NCBI GenBank assembly: GCA_013298865.1
Contig: JAAFJL010000038.1
Coordinates: 1 to 36,071 of the forward strand
DNA: 36,071 nucleotides
From: Cytophagales bacterium
GTDB lineage: Bacteria > Bacteroidota > Bacteroidia > Cytophagales > Spirosomataceae
Direction of reading: 5' to 3'
The translations under genes and the position numbers were made by a program. This document shows, in pieces, positions 1-8,000 of this stretch. The notes under the pieces are model-generated. The model saw only the letters and a program-made list of their open reading frames with translations. It was not told the DNA's origin and made no database searches. Each line of letters starts with the position of its first letter. Position 1 is the stretch's first letter.

Positions 1-50
1 TGCCGCAAAAAGGTTTTTTTTAACACATTGTTTTCATCAATAACTGTAAT

Positions 51-470
51 TTACTGTTTTCTCACATATTTATTTTTACCATAACATTCATCCAAAATCA
101 GGGTATCAGCATCTATTTTTTCGATTTGCCAACCGCCACAAGCTAAACAACTTACATTTGGACAAGCAAGCGTTTCTGTAAAACTAATTTTTTTCCCTGA
201 AACACTATATTTGTTTCCACCTGAGCAGCACTCTGCTCCAGGTTTACCATTTCTAAAAAAACAACCATCTTTGGTAAACTCCCAAAAGGAATTTGGTGCT
301 GCCACAAATGTTGGGTTTACCCGCCAAGGACCAGACATACCATTAAATCTATTGGACTGAGTAATCCCTGTAAATGCCCATTTCCCTACAATGCTCGTTG
401 GGTCAATTTCTGATGATTTACAGGAAATTAAAATGAGCAGAAAGAAAGTAAAAGAGGCGATTCTTTTCAT
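51..470 (-). CDS. Cysteine-rich lipoprotein, downstream copy of a paralogous pair
   Basis: This 139-residue protein has a lipoprotein signal peptide (hydrophobic residues 7-16, lipobox LISC, lipidated Cys17), so it is probably anchored in the periplasm or outer membrane. After a GKWAFTG segment, as in lipocalin-like small Bacteroidota lipoproteins, come six further cysteines in the pattern CC, CPN, C, C and DEC near the C-terminus. They suggest disulfides or metal binding. It is a clear paralogue of the gene just upstream, sharing the GKWA, EFT.DG, ISFTETL.CPN, DTLILDEC and NKY blocks. Its ATG overlaps the upstream TGA (ATGA overlap at 467-470), so the two are translationally coupled. The function is unknown; a lipocalin-like fold is inference from length and beta-rich pattern. 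Confidence 0.8.
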   Translation of the reverse strand: MKRIASFTFFLLILISCKSSEIDPTSIVGKWAFTGITQSNRFNGMSGPWRVNPTFVAAPNSFWEFTKDGCFFRNGKPGAECCSGGNKYSVSGKKISFTETLACPNVSCLACGGWQIEKIDADTLILDECYGKNKYVRKQ

Positions 471-877
471 TTTAGTCTGGTATATTTATTTCTGGTAAAA
501 CATTCATCGAGAATCAATGTATCTCCTTTTATTGCATCAACTTTCCAATTTAAACAAGGCTTACAGTCGACATTAGGGCAGTTGAGCGTTTCAGTAAAAG
601 TTATGGAATTACCAGAGATATTATATCTACTTCCAGATAAACAGCAACTTGCCCCAGATTTTCCATCTTTCAAAAACCGTCCATCGCTCGTAAATTCATA
701 AACTGGTAGAGGAGCAAAAGTATTGATGCGATGCCATGTGTCAAAAGTACCGTCTGCTTGGCGGGTTTGAGTAATGTATGTAGGTGCCCATTTACCCGTA
801 ATAGTTGTAGGAACAATGTCTTCTTTTGATGTACAGGCTATCAGAAGGAGTGTTATGAAAAGGGTTGTTAGTTTCAT
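467..877 (-). CDS. Cysteine-rich lipoprotein, upstream copy of a paralogous pair
   Basis: This 136-residue lipoprotein has a short signal peptide ending in LIAC, with Cys15 the lipidated residue. The mature part repeats the architecture of the following gene: GKWAPTYITQ, EFTSDGRF, a CC pair, then LNCPNVDC, a further Cys, and LILDEC. All six non-lipid cysteines are conserved between the two copies, while the N-terminal third differs, as expected for an old tandem duplication. It is the first gene of a two-gene minus-strand unit, ending in a 4-base overlap with its paralogue. No function is recognised. Secreted lipocalin-like domain is the best guess for the fold. Confidence 0.8.
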   Translation of the reverse strand: MKLTTLFITLLLIACTSKEDIVPTTITGKWAPTYITQTRQADGTFDTWHRINTFAPLPVYEFTSDGRFLKDGKSGASCCLSGSRYNISGNSITFTETLNCPNVDCKPCLNWKVDAIKGDTLILDECFTRNKYTRLK

Positions 878-984
878 TGTTTCAGATGTTTTTCATTATT
901 TCTTATAAAGACACGATATTACTTAAAAACGTTGGAATACAACCCATATTTCTTTTCTGACTTCCAAAACCCAGTCATTTATTG

Positions 985-992
985 TAATTTTG
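985..992 (+). promoter_or_regulatory. Possible Bacteroidota -7 element for ileS
   Basis: TAATTTTG matches the Bacteroidota sigma-A -7 consensus TAnnTTTG and lies about 75 bases before the ileS GTG. No clear -33 TTTG is seen at the usual distance, so this is tentative. Confidence 0.35.
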
Positions 993-1028
993 CAAACATT
1001 TTCTTTTTCCATTTTACGGAAAGAGAAG

Positions 1029-1063
1029 TTGTTTATTGATTATTGTTAATTGTTAATTGAAAT
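1029..1063 (+). repeat. Degenerate 7-bp-period repeat abutting the ileS start
   Basis: Five consecutive heptamers of the TTGTTAA type (two exact copies at 1043-1056, variants on both sides) end 3 bases before the GTG start of ileS. Read on the minus strand the units are AATTAAC, AATTAAC, AATAATC, AATAAAC. These closely match the first units of the array at 25982 (AATTAGC, AATTAGC, AATAAAC, AATTATC). Confidence 0.6.
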
Positions 1064-1066
1064 ATC

Positions 1067-4000
1067 GTGAATTTTAAAGAATATAAAAACCTCGATTACG
1101 CACAAGTTGCCGACGAAATCCTGAAATTTTGGCAAGATGAAAACATCTTCCAACAATCTATTGATACCCGTGAGGGAAATCCAACTTTTACTTTCTACGA
1201 AGGTCCGCCTTCTGCCAACGGAACGCCTGGGATTCACCACGTGATGGCACGGGCAATCAAGGATATTTTCTGTCGTTACCAAACCCTCAAAGGCAAGCAA
1301 GTGAAACGCAAGGGCGGTTGGGACACGCACGGACTGCCCATAGAATTGCAGGTGGAAAAAGAATTGGGAATTACAAAAGAGGATATTGGTAAGAAGATTT
1401 CCATAGAAGAATACAACCAAAAATGTCGTGAAACCGTCATGAAATTCACGGATTTGTGGAACGATTTGACGGAAAAAATGGGCTATTGGGTGGACTTAGA
1501 ACATCCATACATTACCTACGAAAACAACTATATTGAGTCGGTATGGCATCTTTTGCAGCAATTATACAAAAAAGGATTGCTCTATAAAGGCTATACAATT
1601 CAACCCTATTCTCCTGCGGCGGGTACTGGACTTTCTTCTCATGAAATAAATCAACCAGGTTGTTATCGTGAGGTGAAAGATACGTCTCTGACGGCTCAGT
1701 TTAAAGTAAAATTGACGGGTAAGTCGGGCTTTTTGTTTGACGTTGCCAATAGTGATAATATCTATATTTTAGCTTGGACAACTACGCCGTGGACATTGCC
1801 CGCTAACTCAGCTTTGACGGTTGGTAAAAACATTGATTATGTCTTAGTAAAAACCCGCAATCCCTATACTTTCGAGCCTGTGAATGTGGTTTTGGCGAGA
1901 GATTTAGTCGGAAAATATTTCAACGAAAAAGGAAAAGACGGTGATTTTACGACGTATAATGATGGTGATAAAATCATTCCGTGGACGATAATTTCTGAGT
2001 TCAAAGGCAACTTTTTGGAAGGCATTGAATACGAACAATTGATGCCTTACGTACAACCCGAAACGGCAGCTTTCAGGGTAATTATTGGCGATTTCGTTAC
2101 GACAGAAGACGGTACGGGTGTGGTGCATACTTCGCCAACTTTTGGAGCGGACGACTTCCGTGTGGCACAACAAAATGGCATTCCTGCGATATTAGTAAAG
2201 GATGAAAATGGCAAAGATGTGCCAATTGTGAATCGTCAGGGGCGTTTTGTGTCTGAAATTACGGATTATGCCAATGAGCCAGTGAAGGAAGCGTATTTAT
2301 CGGACGAAGAGAAAGAAGAGCAAAGAGTTTTGCAAAATAGAGATAAATATCTATCTGTGGATGAGCGAATTGCGATTCAGTTGAAAACGGAAAATAAAGC
2401 CTTTAACGTTCAGAAATTCGACCACCCGTACCCTCATTGTTGGCGGACGGATAAGCCGATTTTGTACTATCCATTAGATGCTTGGTTTATCCGCACAACT
2501 GCGATGAAAGACAAGTTAATTCATTTGAATAATACCATCAACTGGAAGCCAGAGTCAACGGGTACGGGGCGTTTTGGAAACTGGTTAGAAAATTTGGTGG
2601 ATTGGAATCTTTCACGTTCAAGATATTGGGGAACTCCTTTGCCAATTTGGCGTACTGAAAACGGGGACGAAGAAATTTGTATTGGTTCGGTTGAAGAGTT
2701 GATTCATGCCGTAAAACACGCTTTGAAAGATGATATTTTGAGTGAGGAGCAACGGGCTTTTAATGAGAAGTTTATTCAACAATACGAGGCTAAAACGCAT
2801 GATTTACACCGTCCATTTGTAGATGAAGTTTTCTTAATTTCTACCTCTGGACAAGTCATGACTCGTGAAACGGACTTGATTGACGTTTGGTTTGATTCGG
2901 GTGCAATGCCGTTTGCTCAATGGCACTATCCCTTTGAAAATCAGGAGGTTTTCAAACAATCTTACCCAGCGGATTTCATTTCGGAAGGCGTTGATCAGAC
3001 TCGTGGATGGTTCTTTACGCTTCATGCAATCTCTACGATGGTCGAGGAATCTGTTGCCTTTAAAAACGTAGTTTCGACGGGTTTGGTTTTGGATAAAAAT
3101 GGTAATAAAATGTCTAAACGTTTGGGTAATGCCATCGACCCATTTGAGACGTTGAAATCATTTGGTGCAGACCCAACTCGCTGGTACATGATTACGAATG
3201 CACAGCCTTGGGATAATTTGAAATTTGACTTAGCGGGTATCACCGAAGTACGCAATAAATTCTTCGGAACTCTCACAAATACTTATAACTTCTTTGCTCT
3301 CTATGCCAATTTGGACGGTTATCGTGTCAATCAATTTGACCGTTTACCTTATGAAAAACTCTCAGAATTAGACCGTTGGATTATTTCAAAATTATTGACA
3401 ACCGTCGAGGAGGTAGATAAGGCTTACGAAGAATACGAACCAACTAAGGCAGGGCGAGCTATCCAAGATTTTGTGTGCGACCACCTGTCTAACTGGTATG
3501 TACGCTTGGGTAGAAGACGTTTCTGGGCGGGCGAAATGACCGAAGACAAGCAAGGAGCATATGAAACTTTACAACACTGTTTAGTGGCAGTAGCCCAGTT
3601 GATGTCGCCCATTGCCCCTTTTTATGGCGATTGGTTGTACAGAAACATGACCAATCACGTGCGTGAGGAGTCGATTGAAAGAAATACGCCTTTCAAAGTT
3701 GCGTCGGTGCATTTATCTGATTTTCATACGGCAATTCCTGAGTGGATTAATCCAGAATTGGAAACTTCGATGGAATTGGCACAACGGATTTGTTCGTTGG
3801 TACACTCCATCCGCAAGACCAACAGAATCAAAGTTCGTCAGCCTTTGAGTAAGGTTTTGATTCCTGTTTTGAGTGAAAAAACTCGTCAGCAAATCAGTTC
3901 GGTTGAAGATTTAATCAAGACCGAAGTAAACATCAAAGCCATTGAATATTTGGATGATGCGTCGGGCGTTTTATCGAAAAAAGTGAAACCCAATTTCAAG

Positions 4001-4492
4001 GCATTAGGTCCAAAATTTGGCAAAGAAATGAAAGCAGTTGCCGATGGAATCTTGGCGATGAGTACAGAAGATATTGCCCAATTAGAGCAAACAGATTCAT
4101 ACCTCATACCTACGACCTCATACCTCATTACTAAGAATGAAGTTGAGATTCTTACCGAAGATTTGCCAGGTTATTTATCAGCCAAAGACAGCGAGATTAC
4201 GGTAGCCTTGGATATTACGATTACGCCAGAACTTAAACAAGAAGGAATTGCCCGTGATTTTGTGAATCGTATTCAGAATTTACGGAAAGATTCAGGCTTT
4301 GAAGTTACCGACAAAATCAGCATCAAATTATTAGATTCAAACTCAGAAGTGTCAGAAGGAGTAAAGGTTTTTGCAGATTATATCAAGCAAGAAGTCCAAG
4401 CTAATTCTTTGGAAATCGTTTCAGAACTAACTGACAGTCAGGACGTTGAGTTTGAGGAATTGGTTTTGGTGGTGAAGGTTGAGGTGGTGTAG
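1067..4492 (+). CDS. ileS: Isoleucyl-tRNA synthetase
   Basis: This 1141-residue cytoplasmic class I aminoacyl-tRNA synthetase charges tRNA-Ile and edits misactivated valine. The HIGH-type motif GIHH lies at residues 55-58 after GPPSANG. The CP1 editing insertion follows (WTTTPWTLPAN near 245), then GVDQTRGWF, the KMSKR loop at 681-685, and an anticodon-binding domain. Length and the KMSKR form suggest the eukaryote-like clade 2 rather than the 940-residue E. coli type. The start is a GTG giving MNFKEYKNLDY, the expected N-terminus. Residues 1011-1024 (SYLIPTT then SYLITKN) are encoded by a 7-bp-period repeat, which is unusual in so conserved an enzyme. A hairpin follows the stop. Confidence 0.97.
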   Translation: MNFKEYKNLDYAQVADEILKFWQDENIFQQSIDTREGNPTFTFYEGPPSANGTPGIHHVMARAIKDIFCRYQTLKGKQVKRKGGWDTHGLPIELQVEKELGITKEDIGKKISIEEYNQKCRETVMKFTDLWNDLTEKMGYWVDLEHPYITYENNYIESVWHLLQQLYKKGLLYKGYTIQPYSPAAGTGLSSHEINQPGCYREVKDTSLTAQFKVKLTGKSGFLFDVANSDNIYILAWTTTPWTLPANSALTVGKNIDYVLVKTRNPYTFEPVNVVLARDLVGKYFNEKGKDGDFTTYNDGDKIIPWTIISEFKGNFLEGIEYEQLMPYVQPETAAFRVIIGDFVTTEDGTGVVHTSPTFGADDFRVAQQNGIPAILVKDENGKDVPIVNRQGRFVSEITDYANEPVKEAYLSDEEKEEQRVLQNRDKYLSVDERIAIQLKTENKAFNVQKFDHPYPHCWRTDKPILYYPLDAWFIRTTAMKDKLIHLNNTINWKPESTGTGRFGNWLENLVDWNLSRSRYWGTPLPIWRTENGDEEICIGSVEELIHAVKHALKDDILSEEQRAFNEKFIQQYEAKTHDLHRPFVDEVFLISTSGQVMTRETDLIDVWFDSGAMPFAQWHYPFENQEVFKQSYPADFISEGVDQTRGWFFTLHAISTMVEESVAFKNVVSTGLVLDKNGNKMSKRLGNAIDPFETLKSFGADPTRWYMITNAQPWDNLKFDLAGITEVRNKFFGTLTNTYNFFALYANLDGYRVNQFDRLPYEKLSELDRWIISKLLTTVEEVDKAYEEYEPTKAGRAIQDFVCDHLSNWYVRLGRRRFWAGEMTEDKQGAYETLQHCLVAVAQLMSPIAPFYGDWLYRNMTNHVREESIERNTPFKVASVHLSDFHTAIPEWINPELETSMELAQRICSLVHSIRKTNRIKVRQPLSKVLIPVLSEKTRQQISSVEDLIKTEVNIKAIEYLDDASGVLSKKVKPNFKALGPKFGKEMKAVADGILAMSTEDIAQLEQTDSYLIPTTSYLITKNEVEILTEDLPGYLSAKDSEITVALDITITPELKQEGIARDFVNRIQNLRKDSGFEVTDKISIKLLDSNSEVSEGVKVFADYIKQEVQANSLEIVSELTDSQDVEFEELVLVVKVEVV
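4096..4130 (+). repeat. 7-bp-period repeat inside the ileS coding sequence
   Basis: Five consecutive heptamers at 4096, 4103, 4110, 4117 and 4124 have consensus CTCATAC (units 2 and 4 are exact, the others have two or three changes). Three heptamers make seven codons, so the 21-bp period appears in the protein as two similar heptapeptides, SYLIPTT and SYLITKN. On the minus strand the unit is TGAGGTA, matching the TGAGATA and TGAGCTA units at 33900-33913. Confidence 0.7.
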
Positions 4493-4511
4493 AATAATCT
4501 AAATTATTTGA

Positions 4512-4546
4512 CTTCCCGAAAATTATTTTTACTTTCGGGAGGTTTC
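4512..4546 (+). terminator. Hairpin after ileS
   Basis: CTTCCCGAAA (4512-4521) pairs with TTTCGGGAGG (4533-4542), 10 bp with one G-T pair and an 11-base loop, followed by TTTC. The T tract is short, so efficiency is uncertain. Confidence 0.55.
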
Positions 4547-4643
4547 TACTCAAACTAAAATATCCTATGAATCGGTTTCAAACTGGCATTTCACTTTGTT
4601 CAATTTTTTCTTTTGTTTGCGTATTTTATTGATAATAATTCAC

Positions 4644-5687
4644 ATGAAAAAGTACACAATTTACATCTTTTTAAATTCCATAATTTTCAATACCTATTCA
4701 CAAGATATAGGCTTCTCTAAATTTCAAGTCAATAAAAACGACATTAAAGGAAGGTTAGTTTTGATTAATGAAATCCATCGTATTCCTACGAATAATTTAG
4801 CTTATTGTCTGATTATCAAAGAATTAACAAAGAATTTTGCTAATTCAGATACGCTTAATATTTTCATTGAAAGACCATATAGTCTTGGTTTGATGTTCAA
4901 TAAAATTTTACAAAATGAAGATGATACGCTACGAAAAACCGAATGGAATGATTTTCCACAGAATAAACTTCCTACCAATGCTTGGCTTGATTCATTGATG
5001 AATCTAAAAAAAAACATTCGATTTATCGGAGTAGATTTTGAATATGATGAAGGAAAAAGAGTAAAATCGTATAAATATTTCTTTGAAATGTTGAAAAGTG
5101 AGTTTACAAAAGCCCATTTACAAAGCAAAGAATTAGACAATTATATTCAAAAGATTGATGATAAATCAGTGAGAGATAAAGATATTGAAGCGTTGAAAAT
5201 GTTTCTAAAATCAATTCCTTTGAAGACAAAATCAATCGCAGATGCTCTTTTTGTTTTAGAGGCAAAACATCAATTTTTTAGTAATCGAGACAAGAATAAT
5301 TATAAGCGTTTTAAGCAAATTATTGAAAGAAGTATTGACGTGAAAAACCAGTATAATTTCTTGATTTACGGAGGTTCTCATACCTATCCATTACGTTCCA
5401 CCAGCCTCTTTAATTTCTTTGATAAAGATAAAGAATCTCCATTTTTTGATAATACGCTCTTGATTGCCAATTACTATTTTGATTGTACATCCTATGGTTG
5501 GTATGGCTCAAATGAGCCTTCAAAGTATAATGAAGGGCTTTATCATGGATCCAAAGAAGATGAAATGGTCATGACAGAGTTAAAAAAGAAAGGTTGGAAA
5601 AGTGGGCTGTTCGTCATCAAAAACGATTTAACCTTACCTCTCCAATCTTTTGATAAAATACTATATTTTGTAATCCATCAAGAGTAA
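4644..5687 (+). CDS. Secreted EreA/ChaN-superfamily-like protein (hypothetical)
   Basis: This 347-residue protein starts at the ATG that gives MKKYTIYIF, because a 20-residue signal peptide ending TYSQ follows. An upstream in-frame ATG at 4596 would add an implausible leader. No close family is recognised with certainty. The motifs do resemble the erythromycin-esterase/ChaN/TIKI superfamily: INEIH with Glu43 and His45, FIERP after the next strand, IGVDFEYD, a conserved-looking SVRDKDIEAL helix, and YGGSHTYP near residue 250. In that superfamily such Glu/His residues line a metal or haem site. The protein would therefore be a periplasmic hydrolase or metal/haem binder, which is inference. It stands alone between two hairpins and is AT-richer than ileS and dxs. 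Confidence 0.75.
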   Translation: MKKYTIYIFLNSIIFNTYSQDIGFSKFQVNKNDIKGRLVLINEIHRIPTNNLAYCLIIKELTKNFANSDTLNIFIERPYSLGLMFNKILQNEDDTLRKTEWNDFPQNKLPTNAWLDSLMNLKKNIRFIGVDFEYDEGKRVKSYKYFFEMLKSEFTKAHLQSKELDNYIQKIDDKSVRDKDIEALKMFLKSIPLKTKSIADALFVLEAKHQFFSNRDKNNYKRFKQIIERSIDVKNQYNFLIYGGSHTYPLRSTSLFNFFDKDKESPFFDNTLLIANYYFDCTSYGWYGSNEPSKYNEGLYHGSKEDEMVMTELKKKGWKSGLFVIKNDLTLPLQSFDKILYFVIHQE

Positions 5688-5748
5688 ACCAAATTATTCT
5701 CTAATTTCCCTCAATAATTGTATATTATAACATCCTAAATTCGGTAAC

Positions 5749-5781
5749 CCCATAAAAGCACCCGTTCTTATGGGATTTTTT
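5749..5781 (+). terminator. Rho-independent terminator
   Basis: CCCATAA (5749-5755) pairs with TTATGGG (5768-5774) around a 12-base loop, followed by a run of six T. It lies about 60 bases after the EreA-like gene. Confidence 0.7.
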
Positions 5782-5856
5782 ATAGGATCATTTCTCATTT
5801 TTATAGGAAGAAAGTCACATTTACAAAAAAGCCAATTAAATCATTAGAAACATTCG

Positions 5857-5864
5857 TAAATTTG
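5857..5864 (+). promoter_or_regulatory. Possible -7 element for dxs
   Basis: TAAATTTG fits the Bacteroidota TAnnTTTG consensus, about 120 bases upstream of the dxs ATG. The -33 side has no convincing TTTG. Confidence 0.4.
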
Positions 5865-5986
5865 CAACTAATTGGTACTCATTTCATTGAAACCAAAACA
5901 TTTCAGACCGAGTTGAAGTTCTAATTTCACCTTCATCATTTTACGACAGGCAATTTTGTCATAAAAATTTAAAGCACACAATATTT

Positions 5987-7951
5987 ATGCTTATCACTCA
6001 AGGCAAATTATTAGCAGAAATCAATACCCCAGAAGACTTGCGTAAGCTCGACCGCTCACAATTGCTTCAGGTATGTGAGGAATTGCGTAACTATATTATT
6101 GATAATGTCTCAATTTATGGGGGACATTTTGGGGCAAGTTTAGGCGTAGTAGAGCTAACGGTTGCACTTCATTATGTCTTCAATACGCCAGACGACCAGT
6201 TGGTTTGGGATGTTGGTCATCAGGCTTATGGACATAAAATTTTAACAGGAAGAAAAAATAATTTCCATACCAATCGCCTTTATGGAGGGATTTCTGGATT
6301 TCCGAAAAGGAAAGAAAGTAAATTTGATGCTTTTGGTGTAGGTCACTCTTCTACGTCTATTTCGGCAGCGTTGGGTATGGCTGTGGCATCGCATTATAAA
6401 GGTGAAAAGCAACGCCAGCATATCGCAGTAATAGGCGATGGCTCAATGACAGCAGGAATGGCTTTTGAAGCTATGAATCACGCAGGGGATATTTCAAACA
6501 ATATGCTAATTGTCTTGAATGATAATTGCATGGCGATTGACCCTAACGTTGGAGCTTTGAAAGAATATTTGACGGACATCACGACTTCTCATACTTATAA
6601 CAAGGTAAAAGATGAAGTATGGAAGCTACTCGGAAAAATGTCAACTTTCGGTAAGTCTGCACAGGATATTGTTTCTAAAATTGAAAATGGTCTGAAAGCC
6701 ACTCTTTTGCACCAAAGCAATTTATTTGAGTCTTTGAATTTAAGATATTTCGGACCAATTGATGGACATGACATTGAGTATTTGACAACCGTTCTGAACG
6801 ATTTGAAAGATATTCCAGGTCCAAAAATCCTTCACTGTGTCACTACAAAAGGTAAGGGTTACGCCCTTGCCGAAAAAGACCAAACGCTGTGGCACGCTCC
6901 TGGAAAATTTGATAAAATTACAGGAGAAATCAAAAAGAAGGTTTTTGACAAACCGCAACCTCCTAAGTATCAGGACGTTTTCGGAAATACAATACTTGAA
7001 TTAGCTGAAAAAAACCCTAAGATTATCGGTATTACCCCAGCCATGCCTTCGGGTAGTTCATTGAATATTATGATGAAAGCAATGCCACATCGTGCTTTTG
7101 ATGTAGGTATAGCCGAACAACACGCTGTGACGTTTTCGGCGGGAATGGCAACACAAGGGCTAACCGTTTTTTGTAATATTTACAGTTCTTTTATGCAACG
7201 TGCCTACGACCAAGTGGTGCATGACGTATGTATTCAGGAACTTCCAGTAATTTTCTGCCTCGACCGTGCGGGTTTTGCAGGGGCAGACGGTCCAACGCAT
7301 CATGGTGCGTATGATATTGCCTTCATGCGTTGCGTACCAAACATGATTGTTTTCTCGCCAATGAATGAGGTAGAGTTGAGAAATATTATGTTTACGGCAT
7401 CGGAAGATGATTTTAAATCTTTGAAAAAATCAATCACAGTACGTTATCCACGTGGCGAAGGTGTCATGCCAGATTGGAGAAAACCGTTTGAAAAAATTGA
7501 GATTGGAAAAGGACGTAAAATTAAAGATGGAGAAAATGTAGCCATCCTTACGCTTGGTCATATTGGAAATTATGCCGTAGAAACTTGTGAGATTTTAGCT
7601 AAAGAAGGACTCAGCCCAGCCCATTACGATATGCGTTTTGTGAAACCATTAGACGCTGAAATGTTGACAGAAATTTTCGAGAAATTTGATAAAGTAATAA
7701 CCGTAGAAGATGGTTGTATTCAAGGAGGTTTTGGTTCGGCAGTAGCAGAATGGATGCTGGATAACGGATACTCGGCAGAGTTGAAACGCTTAGGAATTCC
7801 AGACAGAATTATTGAACATGGAGAACAATTGGAGCTTCATCGTGAATGTGGTTTTGACCCAGAAGGAATAGCCCAAGCCGTTAGAGAAATGACAGGTACA
7901 AAAGCTAAAAAGAAAGACGAATCAATAGATAAAAATTTGATATTGAATTAG
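5987..7951 (+). CDS. dxs: 1-deoxy-D-xylulose-5-phosphate synthase
   Basis: This 654-residue cytoplasmic enzyme condenses pyruvate with glyceraldehyde 3-phosphate in the first step of the MEP isoprenoid pathway, also feeding thiamine and pyridoxal synthesis. The GGHFGASLG motif carries the catalytic His47. The TPP/Mg signature GDGSMTAGM lies at about 150-158 with NDN near 180. The transketolase-type GIAEQHAV glutamate lies near 375, and DGPTHHG follows in the pyrimidine-binding domain. A C-terminal transketolase domain ends the protein, so it is full length. The residues after about 635 are lysine-rich and dispensable-looking. No other MEP gene is nearby. Transcription ends in a strong hairpin shared with the convergent mscS-type gene. 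Confidence 0.97.
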   Translation: MLITQGKLLAEINTPEDLRKLDRSQLLQVCEELRNYIIDNVSIYGGHFGASLGVVELTVALHYVFNTPDDQLVWDVGHQAYGHKILTGRKNNFHTNRLYGGISGFPKRKESKFDAFGVGHSSTSISAALGMAVASHYKGEKQRQHIAVIGDGSMTAGMAFEAMNHAGDISNNMLIVLNDNCMAIDPNVGALKEYLTDITTSHTYNKVKDEVWKLLGKMSTFGKSAQDIVSKIENGLKATLLHQSNLFESLNLRYFGPIDGHDIEYLTTVLNDLKDIPGPKILHCVTTKGKGYALAEKDQTLWHAPGKFDKITGEIKKKVFDKPQPPKYQDVFGNTILELAEKNPKIIGITPAMPSGSSLNIMMKAMPHRAFDVGIAEQHAVTFSAGMATQGLTVFCNIYSSFMQRAYDQVVHDVCIQELPVIFCLDRAGFAGADGPTHHGAYDIAFMRCVPNMIVFSPMNEVELRNIMFTASEDDFKSLKKSITVRYPRGEGVMPDWRKPFEKIEIGKGRKIKDGENVAILTLGHIGNYAVETCEILAKEGLSPAHYDMRFVKPLDAEMLTEIFEKFDKVITVEDGCIQGGFGSAVAEWMLDNGYSAELKRLGIPDRIIEHGEQLELHRECGFDPEGIAQAVREMTGTKAKKKDESIDKNLILN

Positions 7952-7960
7952 TTATAAAAT

Positions 7961-7997
7961 AAAAACCCCCAGAAAGACATTTTTTCTGGGGGTTTTT
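7961..7997. terminator. Bidirectional terminator between dxs and the MscS gene
   Basis: A perfect 15-bp stem has an A5-C5 left arm (7961-7975) and a G5-T5 right arm (7983-7997) with a 7-base loop. A runs on one side and T runs on the other make it work for both convergent genes. Confidence 0.9.
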
Positions 7998-8000
7998 ATT

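Larger units (their letters stand above)
5688..5986. other. Intergenic region between the EreA-like gene and dxs
   Basis: This 299-base gap holds a terminator (5749-5781), a TAAATTTG -7-like element (5857-5864) and a leader hairpin, TTTTACGACA with TGTCATAAAA (5939-5966, one mismatch), ending 20 bases before dxs. No TPP-riboswitch core was found despite the link to a TPP enzyme. No open frame of interest is present. Confidence 0.5.

Noticed and set aside
1046..1420. Minus-strand 124-residue frame over the ileS start
   Set aside because: It is a shadow of ileS with no recognisable domain; the real protein on the other strand is certain.
5688..5986. TPP riboswitch upstream of dxs
   Set aside because: The CUGAGA and ACCUGAUCUG-type core elements are absent; only a simple leader hairpin is visible.
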